A stretch of DNA of 64,000 nucleotides from Oscillospiraceae bacterium (GTDB lineage Bacteria > Bacillota > Clostridia > Oscillospirales > Acutalibacteraceae), in NCBI GenBank assembly GCA_015066045.1, contig SVPD01000005.1, positions 1-64,000 on the forward strand, read 5' to 3'. This document shows, piece by piece, positions 8,649-17,764 of the stretch. Position 1 is the stretch's first letter; each line of letters begins with the position of its first letter. Below the pieces are notes generated by a model. The model had not been told where the DNA came from, ran no database searches, and was given only the letters and a program-made list of their open reading frames with translations. The translations under genes were made by a program, and so were the position numbers.

Positions 8649-9854
8649 TTACCAACTATCACGCAAAAGAAAATCTGCAACATGTGTAATTTCAATTCCG
8701 TTATCGTTGCCGATTGCAAGTGTATCTCTGCAAACGACATATTTGTGATAGTGGTCTTTGATTTCCATAAGGTTATCTGTTTCTCTTGTTGATTCGGTGG
8801 GCAGTTCAACGCAAACCTGAACATAAATCTTTTCATCTCTGCGAACACCGATGAAATCTATTTCTTTAGTACCGTTTTTGCCGATATAAACATCATAGCC
8901 TCTGCGTTTCATTTCAAGAAAAACAATGTTCTCAAAAACAGCTGACAACATTTTTCTGTCAAAGCCTTGTAAGCTATACTTTATTGAAATATCAGAAAGA
9001 TAATACTTTTCCTGGGTTTTCAGGATTGCTTTGCCTTGCAAATCATATCTTTTGCAGGGATAGATGATAAATGCTTCGCTGAGCCATTTGAGATAATTAT
9101 ATATCGTTTCAACAGAAAGACTTCTGTTTTCACTTTTAAGAAATTTTACTATTGAAGAAGCAGAGAACGTCAGACCTACATTTTCAATAATATATCTTAC
9201 AACTCTGTCAAACAGATCTTTGTTTCTTATCTTGTGTCTTTTAGAAATATCTCTCGTTATTACAGAAGCGTAAATCCCCTCAACAACCTGATATGCAGAT
9301 TTGGTATCAAAATCGCTTATACCCACAATGGGGAAACCACCGTACTGCACATATTCATCAAAAGCTTCTCGAGCATTTTTAATATCCTTGCCTTTAAAAG
9401 TCAGATATTCCTTAAAAGAAAGAGTGTAAACAGGAATCAGAACATATCTGCCTGTTAAATATGTTGATATTTCACTTGACATAAGCTTTGAGTTTGAGCC
9501 GGTAACATATATATCAACATCAAAGTCTTCCATAAGAGAGTTTACAGCCTTTTCCCAACCGCTGATTTCCTGAAGTTCGTCAAGAAAAAGATAGCATCTT
9601 CCTTTTTCTTTTATAGCATCTTTTAAATCGGTATACATCTTTTTTGCCGTAAAGTCGTCATAATCAGGATTGTTATATTTTCTTTCAATAATGTTATCGG
9701 GAGAAACACCTTTATTTTTGATTTCCTGTACTAACATTTCAAAAATTGTTGATTTACCGCATCGACGGACACCGGCAAGAATTTTCACAAGCGGTGCATC
9801 TATAAAAGGAGTAATTGCATTAATATAATCCGGTCTTAAAATCATTCTGACCAC
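8649..9854 (-). CDS. AAA ATPase with DUF4143-type C-terminus
   Basis: ILAGVRRCGKSTIFEMLVQEI, CYLFLDELQEISGWEKAVNSL, VYVTGSNSKLMSSEISTYLTGRYVLIPVYTLSFKEYL. Confidence 0.85.
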   Translation of the reverse strand: MVRMILRPDYINAITPFIDAPLVKILAGVRRCGKSTIFEMLVQEIKNKGVSPDNIIERKYNNPDYDDFTAKKMYTDLKDAIKEKGRCYLFLDELQEISGWEKAVNSLMEDFDVDIYVTGSNSKLMSSEISTYLTGRYVLIPVYTLSFKEYLTFKGKDIKNAREAFDEYVQYGGFPIVGISDFDTKSAYQVVEGIYASVITRDISKRHKIRNKDLFDRVVRYIIENVGLTFSASSIVKFLKSENRSLSVETIYNYLKWLSEAFIIYPCKRYDLQGKAILKTQEKYYLSDISIKYSLQGFDRKMLSAVFENIVFLEMKRRGYDVYIGKNGTKEIDFIGVRRDEKIYVQVCVELPTESTRETDNLMEIKDHYHKYVVCRDTLAIGNDNGIEITHVADFLLRDSW

Positions 9855-10072
9855 CTCCGTTACCTAAAGTATATCGAAAAACTATGCTAAAGTCAATAGT
9901 TTTTACTTATATACCGATAAAACTTTGTAATGTTATATATTTTTTCGAGTTTAGATAATGTTATTGTTTACCTTATCTTCTCCCCAAATCCAAGTTAGAC
10001 TTGTTACTTTCCTTTTATAAATGCCCAAAAAATATTTTTCTCAAAATACAGCTATATACCCTATTGATAATT

Positions 10073-11767
10073 TTACGCAGATTTCTTATCTGCCTCTTCA
10101 ACGATTTCCTTATTCATTTCGATATAGTTAACCACATTTTCGTAAGCATCGTTGAACTTGAATTTAATGGTAACGTTGCCGCCCTCATGAACAAGTATCT
10201 CATCAATGAGTTCAACAACCATTGGTCTGTTAAGAGCTTCAATATTGCCGTACTGCTTGAAGTGTGAGATAAACTCATTCTCACTGTTCAGACCTTGAGC
10301 GTACTCTTCTGCTGTCTTTGTAAGACTCTTGATTGTACTGTCTATCGACTCGATTTTCTCCGTGAGGTTGGATTTTAGCTGCATATATTCTTCTCTTGTA
10401 ATTACACCCTGCTTCCAGTCAGGATATAAATCAAGGGACATTTTTATGCACTTTTCACGCTCGTCAGATTGAGTCTTAATCATCTTCTGAAGATGTGTTG
10501 ACTCCTTTTTTCGCTTACTGCTCTGATTGATTATTTCAAGAATTTCATCAAACTCAATAGCGGCATCAATCATCTTCTGCAAGGTTACAAGCACCGCAGT
10601 TTCAAGCTTATCAATACGGATTGTGTGATTGGTGCAGGCATCCTTACTCATTTTCCTTGATGTCATACATCTGTAATAGCGGTAAGTGCCGTATGAATGA
10701 GTATTCGTTTTCTTATTCATAATGCGGTGGCAGTCGGCACAGCGCACAAGTCCCGAAAACAAATCAACCTCTTTTTTGACAGGTGAAGAACGGATATTCT
10801 TTCTGAAAAGTGACTGTGCCTTGTTGAAAGTATCCTTGTCAATAATCGCTTCATGAGTGTTCTCAACAATAATCCACTCATCTTTAGGTATAGCTCTACA
10901 CTGTTTTATTTTATAGCTGATGGTGGTGTTTTTGCCCTGCACCATGTTGCCGATATACATCTCATTCTGTAAGATTCTTCGCACAGAGCTATCGTGCCAC
11001 AGACCATCATTACTCTTACCCATAGGATGACGGTAATTAAGCCCTTTCAGCTTTTTGTGCATTGACGGATTAGGTATTCCCTCATCATTCAAAGCTTTTG
11101 CAATACCGATAATGCTTTGCCCTGCAATAAATCTTTCAAAAATCATACGAATAACGGGTGCAGTTTCTTCATCAATAATAAGCTGATGATGGTCATTCGG
11201 GTCCTTTAAATATCCGTAGGTTGGGAAAGAGCCGATAAACTTACCCTGTGCTCTGTTTACATTGAGAGTACCACGTACGTTCACAGAAGTAGTTGCCGCA
11301 AGGCTTTCATTTATAACATTGGTAACGCCTACGGAAATACACTGCGTAGCCGCGTTCATACTGTTTGAAGCGGTGTCAATTCCGTTGTTCAGGGCAATAA
11401 AACGCACCTTTAATCTTACGAAAACATTATCAAGATAATTACCTGCGTCGGTATAGTTTCGTCCGAAACGGGACAAATCCTTTACAACAACACAGTTGAC
11501 CGTACCCGCATAAATATCTTCCATCATACGGACAAATCCGGGACGGTCAAAGTTGGTACCACTCCAACCGTCATCAACATAAAAATCGTGTGCTTCAATA
11601 TCGGGATGAAGCTTAAGATATTCCTTTAAAATTTCACGCTGTGATGTGATGGAATAGCTTTCTGATTTATCTCCGTCTTCACGGGACAGACGAATATAAA
11701 GAGCAGCCTTCCAGGTTTTAAGTTCCCTATGAGGCTGCTCTAAATAATCCTTATATTTTGAATACAT
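10073..11767 (-). CDS. Large serine recombinase (Resolvase-Recombinase-zinc ribbon; TnpX/TndX-like)
   Basis: ALYIRLSREDGDKSESYSITSQREIL...VDDGWSGTNFDRPGFVRMMEDIYAGTVNCVVVKDLSRFGRNYTDAGNYLD; zinc ribbon LVRCADCHRIM...YRYYRC; RBS ggaggtt before ATG 11767. Confidence 0.95.
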   Translation of the reverse strand: MYSKYKDYLEQPHRELKTWKAALYIRLSREDGDKSESYSITSQREILKEYLKLHPDIEAHDFYVDDGWSGTNFDRPGFVRMMEDIYAGTVNCVVVKDLSRFGRNYTDAGNYLDNVFVRLKVRFIALNNGIDTASNSMNAATQCISVGVTNVINESLAATTSVNVRGTLNVNRAQGKFIGSFPTYGYLKDPNDHHQLIIDEETAPVIRMIFERFIAGQSIIGIAKALNDEGIPNPSMHKKLKGLNYRHPMGKSNDGLWHDSSVRRILQNEMYIGNMVQGKNTTISYKIKQCRAIPKDEWIIVENTHEAIIDKDTFNKAQSLFRKNIRSSPVKKEVDLFSGLVRCADCHRIMNKKTNTHSYGTYRYYRCMTSRKMSKDACTNHTIRIDKLETAVLVTLQKMIDAAIEFDEILEIINQSSKRKKESTHLQKMIKTQSDEREKCIKMSLDLYPDWKQGVITREEYMQLKSNLTEKIESIDSTIKSLTKTAEEYAQGLNSENEFISHFKQYGNIEALNRPMVVELIDEILVHEGGNVTIKFKFNDAYENVVNYIEMNKEIVEEADKKSA

Positions 11768-11894
11768 TAGTATAACCTCCGTTTGTTTATCTATATAAAC
11801 AAAGCGGAAGCACCACAAATCTTACAAATGAATTGTAGCATACTTCCGCCTGTATTTCAATAATTTTATAAAAATCAGCTTATGGTAAATTTTT

Positions 11895-12143
11895 TCAGCA
11901 GGAGCAAAGAGCACTGCTGAGAGCTCCCGAAAAATCTTTACCGCCGCTATATGCTACTTTTACGATAACATCTCCGACCTTAAAGAGATAAGGATTTTTT
12001 ACCTGTCCGGTAAAGTTTTCTATTCTCTCCGTAACGCTTTTGCTTTTATCTACTGTAATATCTCTTAAATCGGTCAGAGTGTTTTTATCGCAAAGAGCTA
12101 TCTCTGCAGCCTTGCAGAGGTCAAGCTGGGATTTTGTGAGCAT
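11895..12143 (-). CDS. Small hypothetical protein of the mobile element
   Basis: 82-aa ORF MLTKSQLDLCKAAEIALCDKNTLTDLRDITVDKS... with upstream ggaagtg. Confidence 0.5.
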   Translation of the reverse strand: MLTKSQLDLCKAAEIALCDKNTLTDLRDITVDKSKSVTERIENFTGQVKNPYLFKVGDVIVKVAYSGGKDFSGALSSALCSC

Positions 12144-12180
12144 TAAGTTATCACTTCCTCTCGTTAGTTATTATTGGTAA

Positions 12181-12403
12181 TTATTTAGTTTTTAAACCAA
12201 GTTTTTCCTTAACCTGATTAATAATATCTGTTAAATTTTCTTCTCTCTTCATCACAAAGTCTAAAGTATTTTCTGAATGAAAAATACGGTGTGTTGAAAT
12301 ATTTATTAAGATATTCCTGCGAAGACATTTCTTCCTCGTAGTACTCTTCATTGTCAGCCTTTTTGGTATCCTGTACCTTTTTGCAAAGTTCTTCAGCATT
12401 CAT
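12181..12403 (-). pseudogene. Small hypothetical ORF, possibly frameshifted
   Basis: Protein-like N-terminus (MNAEELCKKVQDTKKADNEEYYEEEMSSQEYLNKYF) and protein-like C-terminus (TLDFVMKREENLTDIINQVKEKLGLKTK) lie in different frames. Confidence 0.35.
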
Positions 12404-12408
12404 AACAT

Positions 12409-13872
12409 CTACCTCCCTTCATAATGTTTTTCTTTGACCTGCGCTCTTTCGGGGAAGTACCATTCACGGATAAGTGCCTTCTCCGCTTCAAGGCTTTCCT
12501 CAAGCCCCGGTCTGTCTTTGATGATTCTTTTTGCAATGTTAATCTTTTCTCGCAATGCCCCGATTTCAGACGTAAGAAAATCCCGACGGACAACAAGCTC
12601 TTCTTTGTCCGTCGGGTCTTTGCATCTTCTGATTTGGTTGTAAATTTTGTTTCGCTGAGTTTTAAGCTCCTCCATACGAATCTCTGTTCTTGAAATGAAT
12701 TTATCAACCTCGGCAAAGTCATAAAGCTTTTCATTAATGGCAAGCTCAATTTGCTTATGCATAAACTCAATCCTCGGTGCAGAGTATTTCATCTTCGGTG
12801 AGAAAGGATGCGGATTGCAGTTGTTCTTTTCTGCTATTGCTCCCACAAACAAGAGAGCAAGAAAGAAAAGTGAAATAACAGGTGCACCGAGTACAGCGCC
12901 ACCCACAAGCAGTTTTGTAAAATCTGAAACTGTTCTGCTGAATAATTCAGGATAACGGTAGCTCTCTGCCGACTCTTTAAACTCATAACCCTTGTAACAA
13001 TAAATAAAAGTTTGGTTACGCAAATAATTATTTGCACAGGTGTAGTTATAAAAATTTTCATCCACCTCATAAAGGCGCTGATGATTAATCCTATCCCAAA
13101 GGCTTTCATAAGAGTATTCATCACCGAGATTTGAAAGTTTAACGCCGTGCTTGTCGGTGCGGTAACCAATCTTTCCGTCATCAAACCAATAACCCTTCTG
13201 ACTCATAATTCTGAAAAACTGTTTTATACTTCTGCTTCTCGGAATAGCGTAATCAATATCTTCACGCATATAATCATATTTTGTTTTGATACCTTTCTGC
13301 TTTGCTTTGTAAACATTGTAGGGTATGCGTTTGCCTTTAGGATTTTTAATAACAGATAAGCCGTGCTCAAGACAGATTTCATCACTTGTCTTTCTGAACA
13401 GTCGGTACATCGCTCTGTCTTCATTCATCTTTCTTCCGTCAGTCATTGAAACAGAATTAATGACGATATGGCAATGAACACAATTAGCATTAAGGTGAGT
13501 GGCAACGACCATCTCATAATCTTTCGCCCACATCTTACTTGCAACTTCCATTGCAACCTGTTGTGCTTCTTCGGGTGTAACCTCTCCCGGCTTGAAGGAA
13601 ATATATGCGTGGTAAGCAACAATGCCTCCCGTCTTTCCATACATTTCTTTTGTATCAATCATCTGCTGTGCAGCAATGTCAGGGTCACAGTTAATGCCGT
13701 CAACAAGAAGTCGTTGTTCGTTTTCCAGATTTGTTTTGTCCTTGTCGGCGGCATAGTGAAGTGATGAAACGAGATCAGAATATTTTGATAAATCAGTTTT
13801 ACTTTTATTAGCAGCATAAGACACAACCTGATGAATGTTATTTTTTATAGGCCATATTCTTGTAACTGCCAT
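12409..13872 (-). CDS. Relaxase/mobilization nuclease (MobA-like)
   Basis: MAVTRIWPIKNNIHQVVSYAANKSKT...; VVATHLNANCVHCHIVINSVS carries the HxH metal-binding motif. Confidence 0.9.
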   Translation of the reverse strand: MAVTRIWPIKNNIHQVVSYAANKSKTDLSKYSDLVSSLHYAADKDKTNLENEQRLLVDGINCDPDIAAQQMIDTKEMYGKTGGIVAYHAYISFKPGEVTPEEAQQVAMEVASKMWAKDYEMVVATHLNANCVHCHIVINSVSMTDGRKMNEDRAMYRLFRKTSDEICLEHGLSVIKNPKGKRIPYNVYKAKQKGIKTKYDYMREDIDYAIPRSRSIKQFFRIMSQKGYWFDDGKIGYRTDKHGVKLSNLGDEYSYESLWDRINHQRLYEVDENFYNYTCANNYLRNQTFIYCYKGYEFKESAESYRYPELFSRTVSDFTKLLVGGAVLGAPVISLFFLALLFVGAIAEKNNCNPHPFSPKMKYSAPRIEFMHKQIELAINEKLYDFAEVDKFISRTEIRMEELKTQRNKIYNQIRRCKDPTDKEELVVRRDFLTSEIGALREKINIAKRIIKDRPGLEESLEAEKALIREWYFPERAQVKEKHYEGR

Positions 13873-14210
13873 TAAACAAATCTCTCTTTACCCGGTTTAA
13901 AATATTTTGCGATATCCGATTCAAGTGAACGAACCTCAGATAAAACTTCCTTGCACTCATTACGGTCAATAAAACCTATTGCATTAGCTTTAGCAGTAAG
14001 CTGATTAAGATTTCTTCCGACTCTGCGAAGCTCAATAATAAATTGTTTGTAATCAACAGGCGGAGCTTCAACAAGCTTTGTACCTAAAATCATAGCTCTG
14101 ATAATTTTGCTTCGATCAGTTTTCATCACCTTGCAAAATTTGTTTAACACTTCATTTTCTTCTTCACTGAGATAGACATGAAAATCAATCTCTCTTTTAC
14201 GTTTTGACAT
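13872..14210 (-). CDS. MobC-like relaxosome protein
   Basis: MSKRKREIDFHVYLSEEENEVLNKFCKVMKTDRSKIIRAMILG...ELRRVGRNLNQLTAKAN; immediately upstream of the relaxase. Confidence 0.8.
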   Translation of the reverse strand: MSKRKREIDFHVYLSEEENEVLNKFCKVMKTDRSKIIRAMILGTKLVEAPPVDYKQFIIELRRVGRNLNQLTAKANAIGFIDRNECKEVLSEVRSLESDIAKYFKPGKERFV

Positions 14211-14623
14211 AGAACTTCTCCTTTCTTTGATTTTTTGTGTTGGGGTGTGGTGGTAAAAACGCTCTGTTTTTACGGATTTGCGGATACAAATCCAATGCTT
14301 GCTAAACTTCGGACCAAAATCCAAAAAGTAATAGTAAGCATTGGTTTGTCCTCGTTTAATTACCTGCCGCATAAGAAAAGGCGAGCTGTTCAGGCTCGCT
14401 TTTCTTTACCGCTTCAGACTAATGCATCATTGTTTTAAGGGTAATGTTTGTGAGTTTCATCGTCGCACGAAACTTTAATCACCTTAGCAAATTCTTTAAA
14501 CAGTTGCAGATTAAGTTTGATTGTTTGCATTAAGGGAACCTCCTTTATTTAAATTTTTAATTCACTGCGAAAAAATGTGACGCAGTATTCATATACCCAA
14601 ATTTAAAATTTCGAGTATAAAAA

Positions 14624-14652
14624 ACACCTGCTACATTTAAAGTAACAGGTGT
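14624..14652 (+). terminator. Hairpin upstream of the peptidase-E-like gene
   Basis: ACACCTGCTAC atttaaa GTAaCAGGTGT. Confidence 0.4.
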
Positions 14653-14717
14653 ATGTAGATAGATTGATATTTGTGGTACATGTGTGATATAATTATGCAA
14701 ATCGAGGTGAAATCATA

Positions 14718-15503
14718 ATGAGCAGAAAAATAGTTGCTATTGGTGGCGGCGAAAACGGAAGAAAGCGTACTGACGGCACACGCTACCCATACGAACTTGC
14801 AAATCAAGATAAAGAAATAATCAGACTTGCAGGTAAAGAACGCCCAAACTTTCTTTTAATCGCTCACGCACAACCATTGGAAAGACAAGAAAGTTATTTT
14901 CAGGTAATGGTTGACATTTACGGAAAAATGTATGGCTGTTCTTGTAAAGATTTAAAAAGCAATGAATTAACTAATACCGAACTTGTACAAAGTCTTATTG
15001 ACTGGGCTGACATCATATTTGAAGGTGGTGGAAACACACTTGATATGATTAAGCTTTGGAAAGAAACAGGTTTTGATAAAATTTTGAAACAAGCTTGGCT
15101 TGACGGCAAAGTAATGTGCGGTGTTTCAGCAGGTGCTAACTGTTGGTTTAGTGAATGCTCTTCCGACTCACTTAAAATTAAGTATGGTAATGACCAACCT
15201 CTAATTGGTGTTGATTGCTTGGGATTTGTTGACGGATTATTTGTACCTCATTGTGATGAAAAAGACCGTCTTGATAATGTAAAAGAGTTATTAAAAACAA
15301 GTGAGCAAGTTGGACTGTCAATGTCAAATTGTACTGCACTTGAAATAGTAGATGATGAATACAGACTTATTACAAGTGATGCTTCTTACCATAACATTGA
15401 AGCGTTTGGTTTGAAATCATATTGGAAAGACGGAGAATATATAGAAGAGTATATTGATACATCCTTGGATTTCAAACCTTTAAAAGATTTGTTTAAGAAA
15501 TGA
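14718..15503 (+). CDS. Peptidase E-like (S51, type 1 glutamine amidotransferase-like) protein
   Basis: IVAIGGGENGRKRTDGTRYPYELANQDKEIIRLAG...IFEGGGNTLDMIKLWKETGFDKIL...MCGVSAGANCWF. Confidence 0.8.
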   Translation: MSRKIVAIGGGENGRKRTDGTRYPYELANQDKEIIRLAGKERPNFLLIAHAQPLERQESYFQVMVDIYGKMYGCSCKDLKSNELTNTELVQSLIDWADIIFEGGGNTLDMIKLWKETGFDKILKQAWLDGKVMCGVSAGANCWFSECSSDSLKIKYGNDQPLIGVDCLGFVDGLFVPHCDEKDRLDNVKELLKTSEQVGLSMSNCTALEIVDDEYRLITSDASYHNIEAFGLKSYWKDGEYIEEYIDTSLDFKPLKDLFKK

Positions 15504-15596
15504 TAATATTACTTGTTTTAAGAGGTGATTTCTATTGACATATTCAGAATTACTTAATTATTGTCTTTCGAAAAACGGAGCATAGGAGGTTTTTTT

Positions 15597-16169
15597 ATGA
15601 ACGAATTGAAAAAATTAGCTGATGACGCAGAATTATATGCAAGGAAAGAAATTGAAAAATATGGTTTACCGAGCATGTTTCATTTTGACTTATCTTTGGA
15701 AAAAGGCATTTGCTTGGCTGAAAAACTTAATGCAAATCCAGATCTTGTTAGAGCAGGTATAGCTCTTATGGATTTAAAATTGGGAGAAGCTTTTAGAAAT
15801 GGTCGTCAAAGTGAGCATGTAAGATTGAGCAGTGATGCCACAAAAGAATTTCTTTTAAATTATAATATAAGCGATACAGTAAAAGCCAACATTATAAATT
15901 CAGTTGAAGCTCATCACGGTAAAATTGCCTTTTCTTCTATTGAATCAGAAATATGTGCCAATGCCGATTGCTATAGATTTGTTCATCCTAAAGGTGTTTT
16001 CTTCTATTTTACAACCTTATCTAAGCGTTACAATGATTTTGAATCTATCATAAATCAAATAGAAACAAAACTAAATGAAAAAATAAATATAGCATCAATA
16101 CCTATAGTTAAAGAAGAATTGAACAATTACTACAAAGTGTTTGCAGATTTCATTAAAATCAGTAAATAA
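15597..16169 (+). CDS. HD-domain-like protein
   Basis: ATG 15597 with AGGAGG; RAGIALMDLKLGEAF...NIINSVEAHHGKIAFSSIESEICANADCYRFVHPKG resembles an HD phosphohydrolase arrangement. Confidence 0.55.
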   Translation: MNELKKLADDAELYARKEIEKYGLPSMFHFDLSLEKGICLAEKLNANPDLVRAGIALMDLKLGEAFRNGRQSEHVRLSSDATKEFLLNYNISDTVKANIINSVEAHHGKIAFSSIESEICANADCYRFVHPKGVFFYFTTLSKRYNDFESIINQIETKLNEKINIASIPIVKEELNNYYKVFADFIKISK

Positions 16170-16528
16170 AAACAAAAATTCCCTACTTGGTCTACTTCCA
16201 AATAGGGAATTTATATTTTGTTGTTTATCCTAAATATCTTATCGCTCTTATTAACTTTACATTTTTGATGTTCAATACTAATTTTTCAATAATCCAACAA
16301 AAATATTAAAACAATAATTTTCAAGATGTATTTTAAGTACTACGTCATACATATCAATGAATTGTTGCAATTCATATTTAAATTTTCACTATGATGATAA
16401 GACAAATAATAAGAACATAACGATCTCAATAATTTAGCACCACAAAACAATACTAACAAATACTAATATAAACAGTTTCAGAATCCATATAGTAAACAAA
16501 ATAATATAATCATTCTAAAGGTTGATGA

Positions 16529-16891
16529 TTATTCATAAATCAACTCCTCATACACAACCTCCCTCGCCCTTTGCTCAATATTCCCCATCCTCTGTACCCA
16601 CTCCATTTGATTCTTCTCTTTCAGTTGCTCGGTAACACCTTCAGCCTCTTTCATCTGCTCCACAAGCAAATCAAACATCTCATTTGCCTGCTTTTCTACT
16701 TCTGCACAGTGTTGATACAGTTTTCCTTGAATAAGTAGCGAATTAAAAATCGCTGACCTATATTTTTCGAGATGAGATTTATACATCATTCCCCATTTAC
16801 CGAGTCTGATACTTGCCTCTTCAGGTGGTAGTTTGATGTTTGGGATAAGATAACCGTTCACTTCACGGTATGTAATTTTCATTCGATTCAT
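16529..16891 (-). CDS. TnpV-like transposon-encoded protein
   Basis: YREVNGYLIPNIKLPPEEASIRLGKWGMMYKSHLEKYRSAIFNSLLIQGKLYQH...EKNQMEWVQRMGNIEQRAREVVYEELIYE; matches the TnpV family pattern from Tn4451-type elements. Confidence 0.8.
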   Translation of the reverse strand: MNRMKITYREVNGYLIPNIKLPPEEASIRLGKWGMMYKSHLEKYRSAIFNSLLIQGKLYQHCAEVEKQANEMFDLLVEQMKEAEGVTEQLKEKNQMEWVQRMGNIEQRAREVVYEELIYE

Positions 16892-17098
16892 CCTTTCTTT
16901 TTTTCTTAATTGTCATAATAACGTTGATTTTTGCCTCAAAAACTAATTGTAAACAAATTGTTGACGGGCAATTTTTGACGATTGCTTCAGCTGCAAATTT
17001 TCGAGTTCAAAAATGCCCACAACCCCAGTAAAATAGGGCGTTTTCACCACCTTTCGTGCCGAAATTTGTGTAAGATTTTGTGTTGCTTTTCGCTTAAT

Positions 17099-17123
17099 TT
17101 ATGGTTCTATTTTAACATCTACA
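17099..17123. other. Right arm of reconstructed attP (in attR)
   Basis: TTATGGTTCTATTTTAACATCTACA next to the core GG 17124-17125. Confidence 0.75.
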
Positions 17124-17755
17124 GGTGCCATAGCCGCACCCATATTAGCCGCATCCGTTATACCCAGATCCTCAATGGTGCCGATGTGTATTTTATCGAT
17201 GTAGGGAAGAGCTTTATCACCGCTGTCGCTGAGCACTGCTGCTCCCGAGCCTGTTACGGTCCACTGGGCAGTGGGCGCTCTCTGCCCGCCGTATTCGAGC
17301 GGGAATCGGAACTGCTTTTCAGCTGAGCAGAAATGTGAGCTCGTGGTGGCGATGCAGGTGCTCATTCCTCCGCTTTCTATGGCGAGGGTGGCGCAGATGA
17401 GACTCAGTGCCATGGTAGAGCAGGCACCGTAAAGACCTGTGAAGGGTATGCCGAATTCTCTGAGAGCGAAGGCGGAGCCAGTGCACTGATTGAGAAGGTC
17501 TCCGGCAAAAATACCGTCTATTTCCTCCATTCCCTTACCGGCTTTTTCCAGAGCGATCATTACTGCATTTTTCATAAGGAAGCTTTCTGCTTTTTCCCAG
17601 CAGTCCTGACCTAAGGTCGTGTCCTCGAAAAAGCGGTCAAATTCTTTTCCGAGAGGCCCCTCGCTTTCTTTTTTGCCTACTGCTGCGGCATAGGAAATAA
17701 AGCGGGGCTTTTTTTCTGTGATGACGGTTCTGCCTTTTCTGGTGGCCATAACCAT
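17124..17755 (-). pseudogene. spoVAD: Stage V sporulation protein AD, N-terminal part (interrupted by mobile element; 218-aa ORF ends within the element)
   Basis: ISYAAAVGKKESEGPLGKEFDRFFEDTTLGQDCWEKAESFLMKNAV...IFAGDLLNQCTGSAFALREFGIPFTGLYGACSTMALSL...GITDAANMGAAMAP = N-terminal part of SpoVAD. Confidence 0.93.
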
Positions 17756-17764
17756 ACCTCCTTT

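Larger units (their letters stand above)
5327..17125. mobile_element. ~11.8 kb Tn4451-like integrative/mobilizable element inserted in spoVAD
   Basis: Separates the N- and C-terminal parts of spoVAD; ends share core GG (5325-5326 / 17124-17125); encodes large serine recombinase, TnpV-like protein, MobA and MobC-like proteins; visibly more AT-rich than the flanks. Confidence 0.9.
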
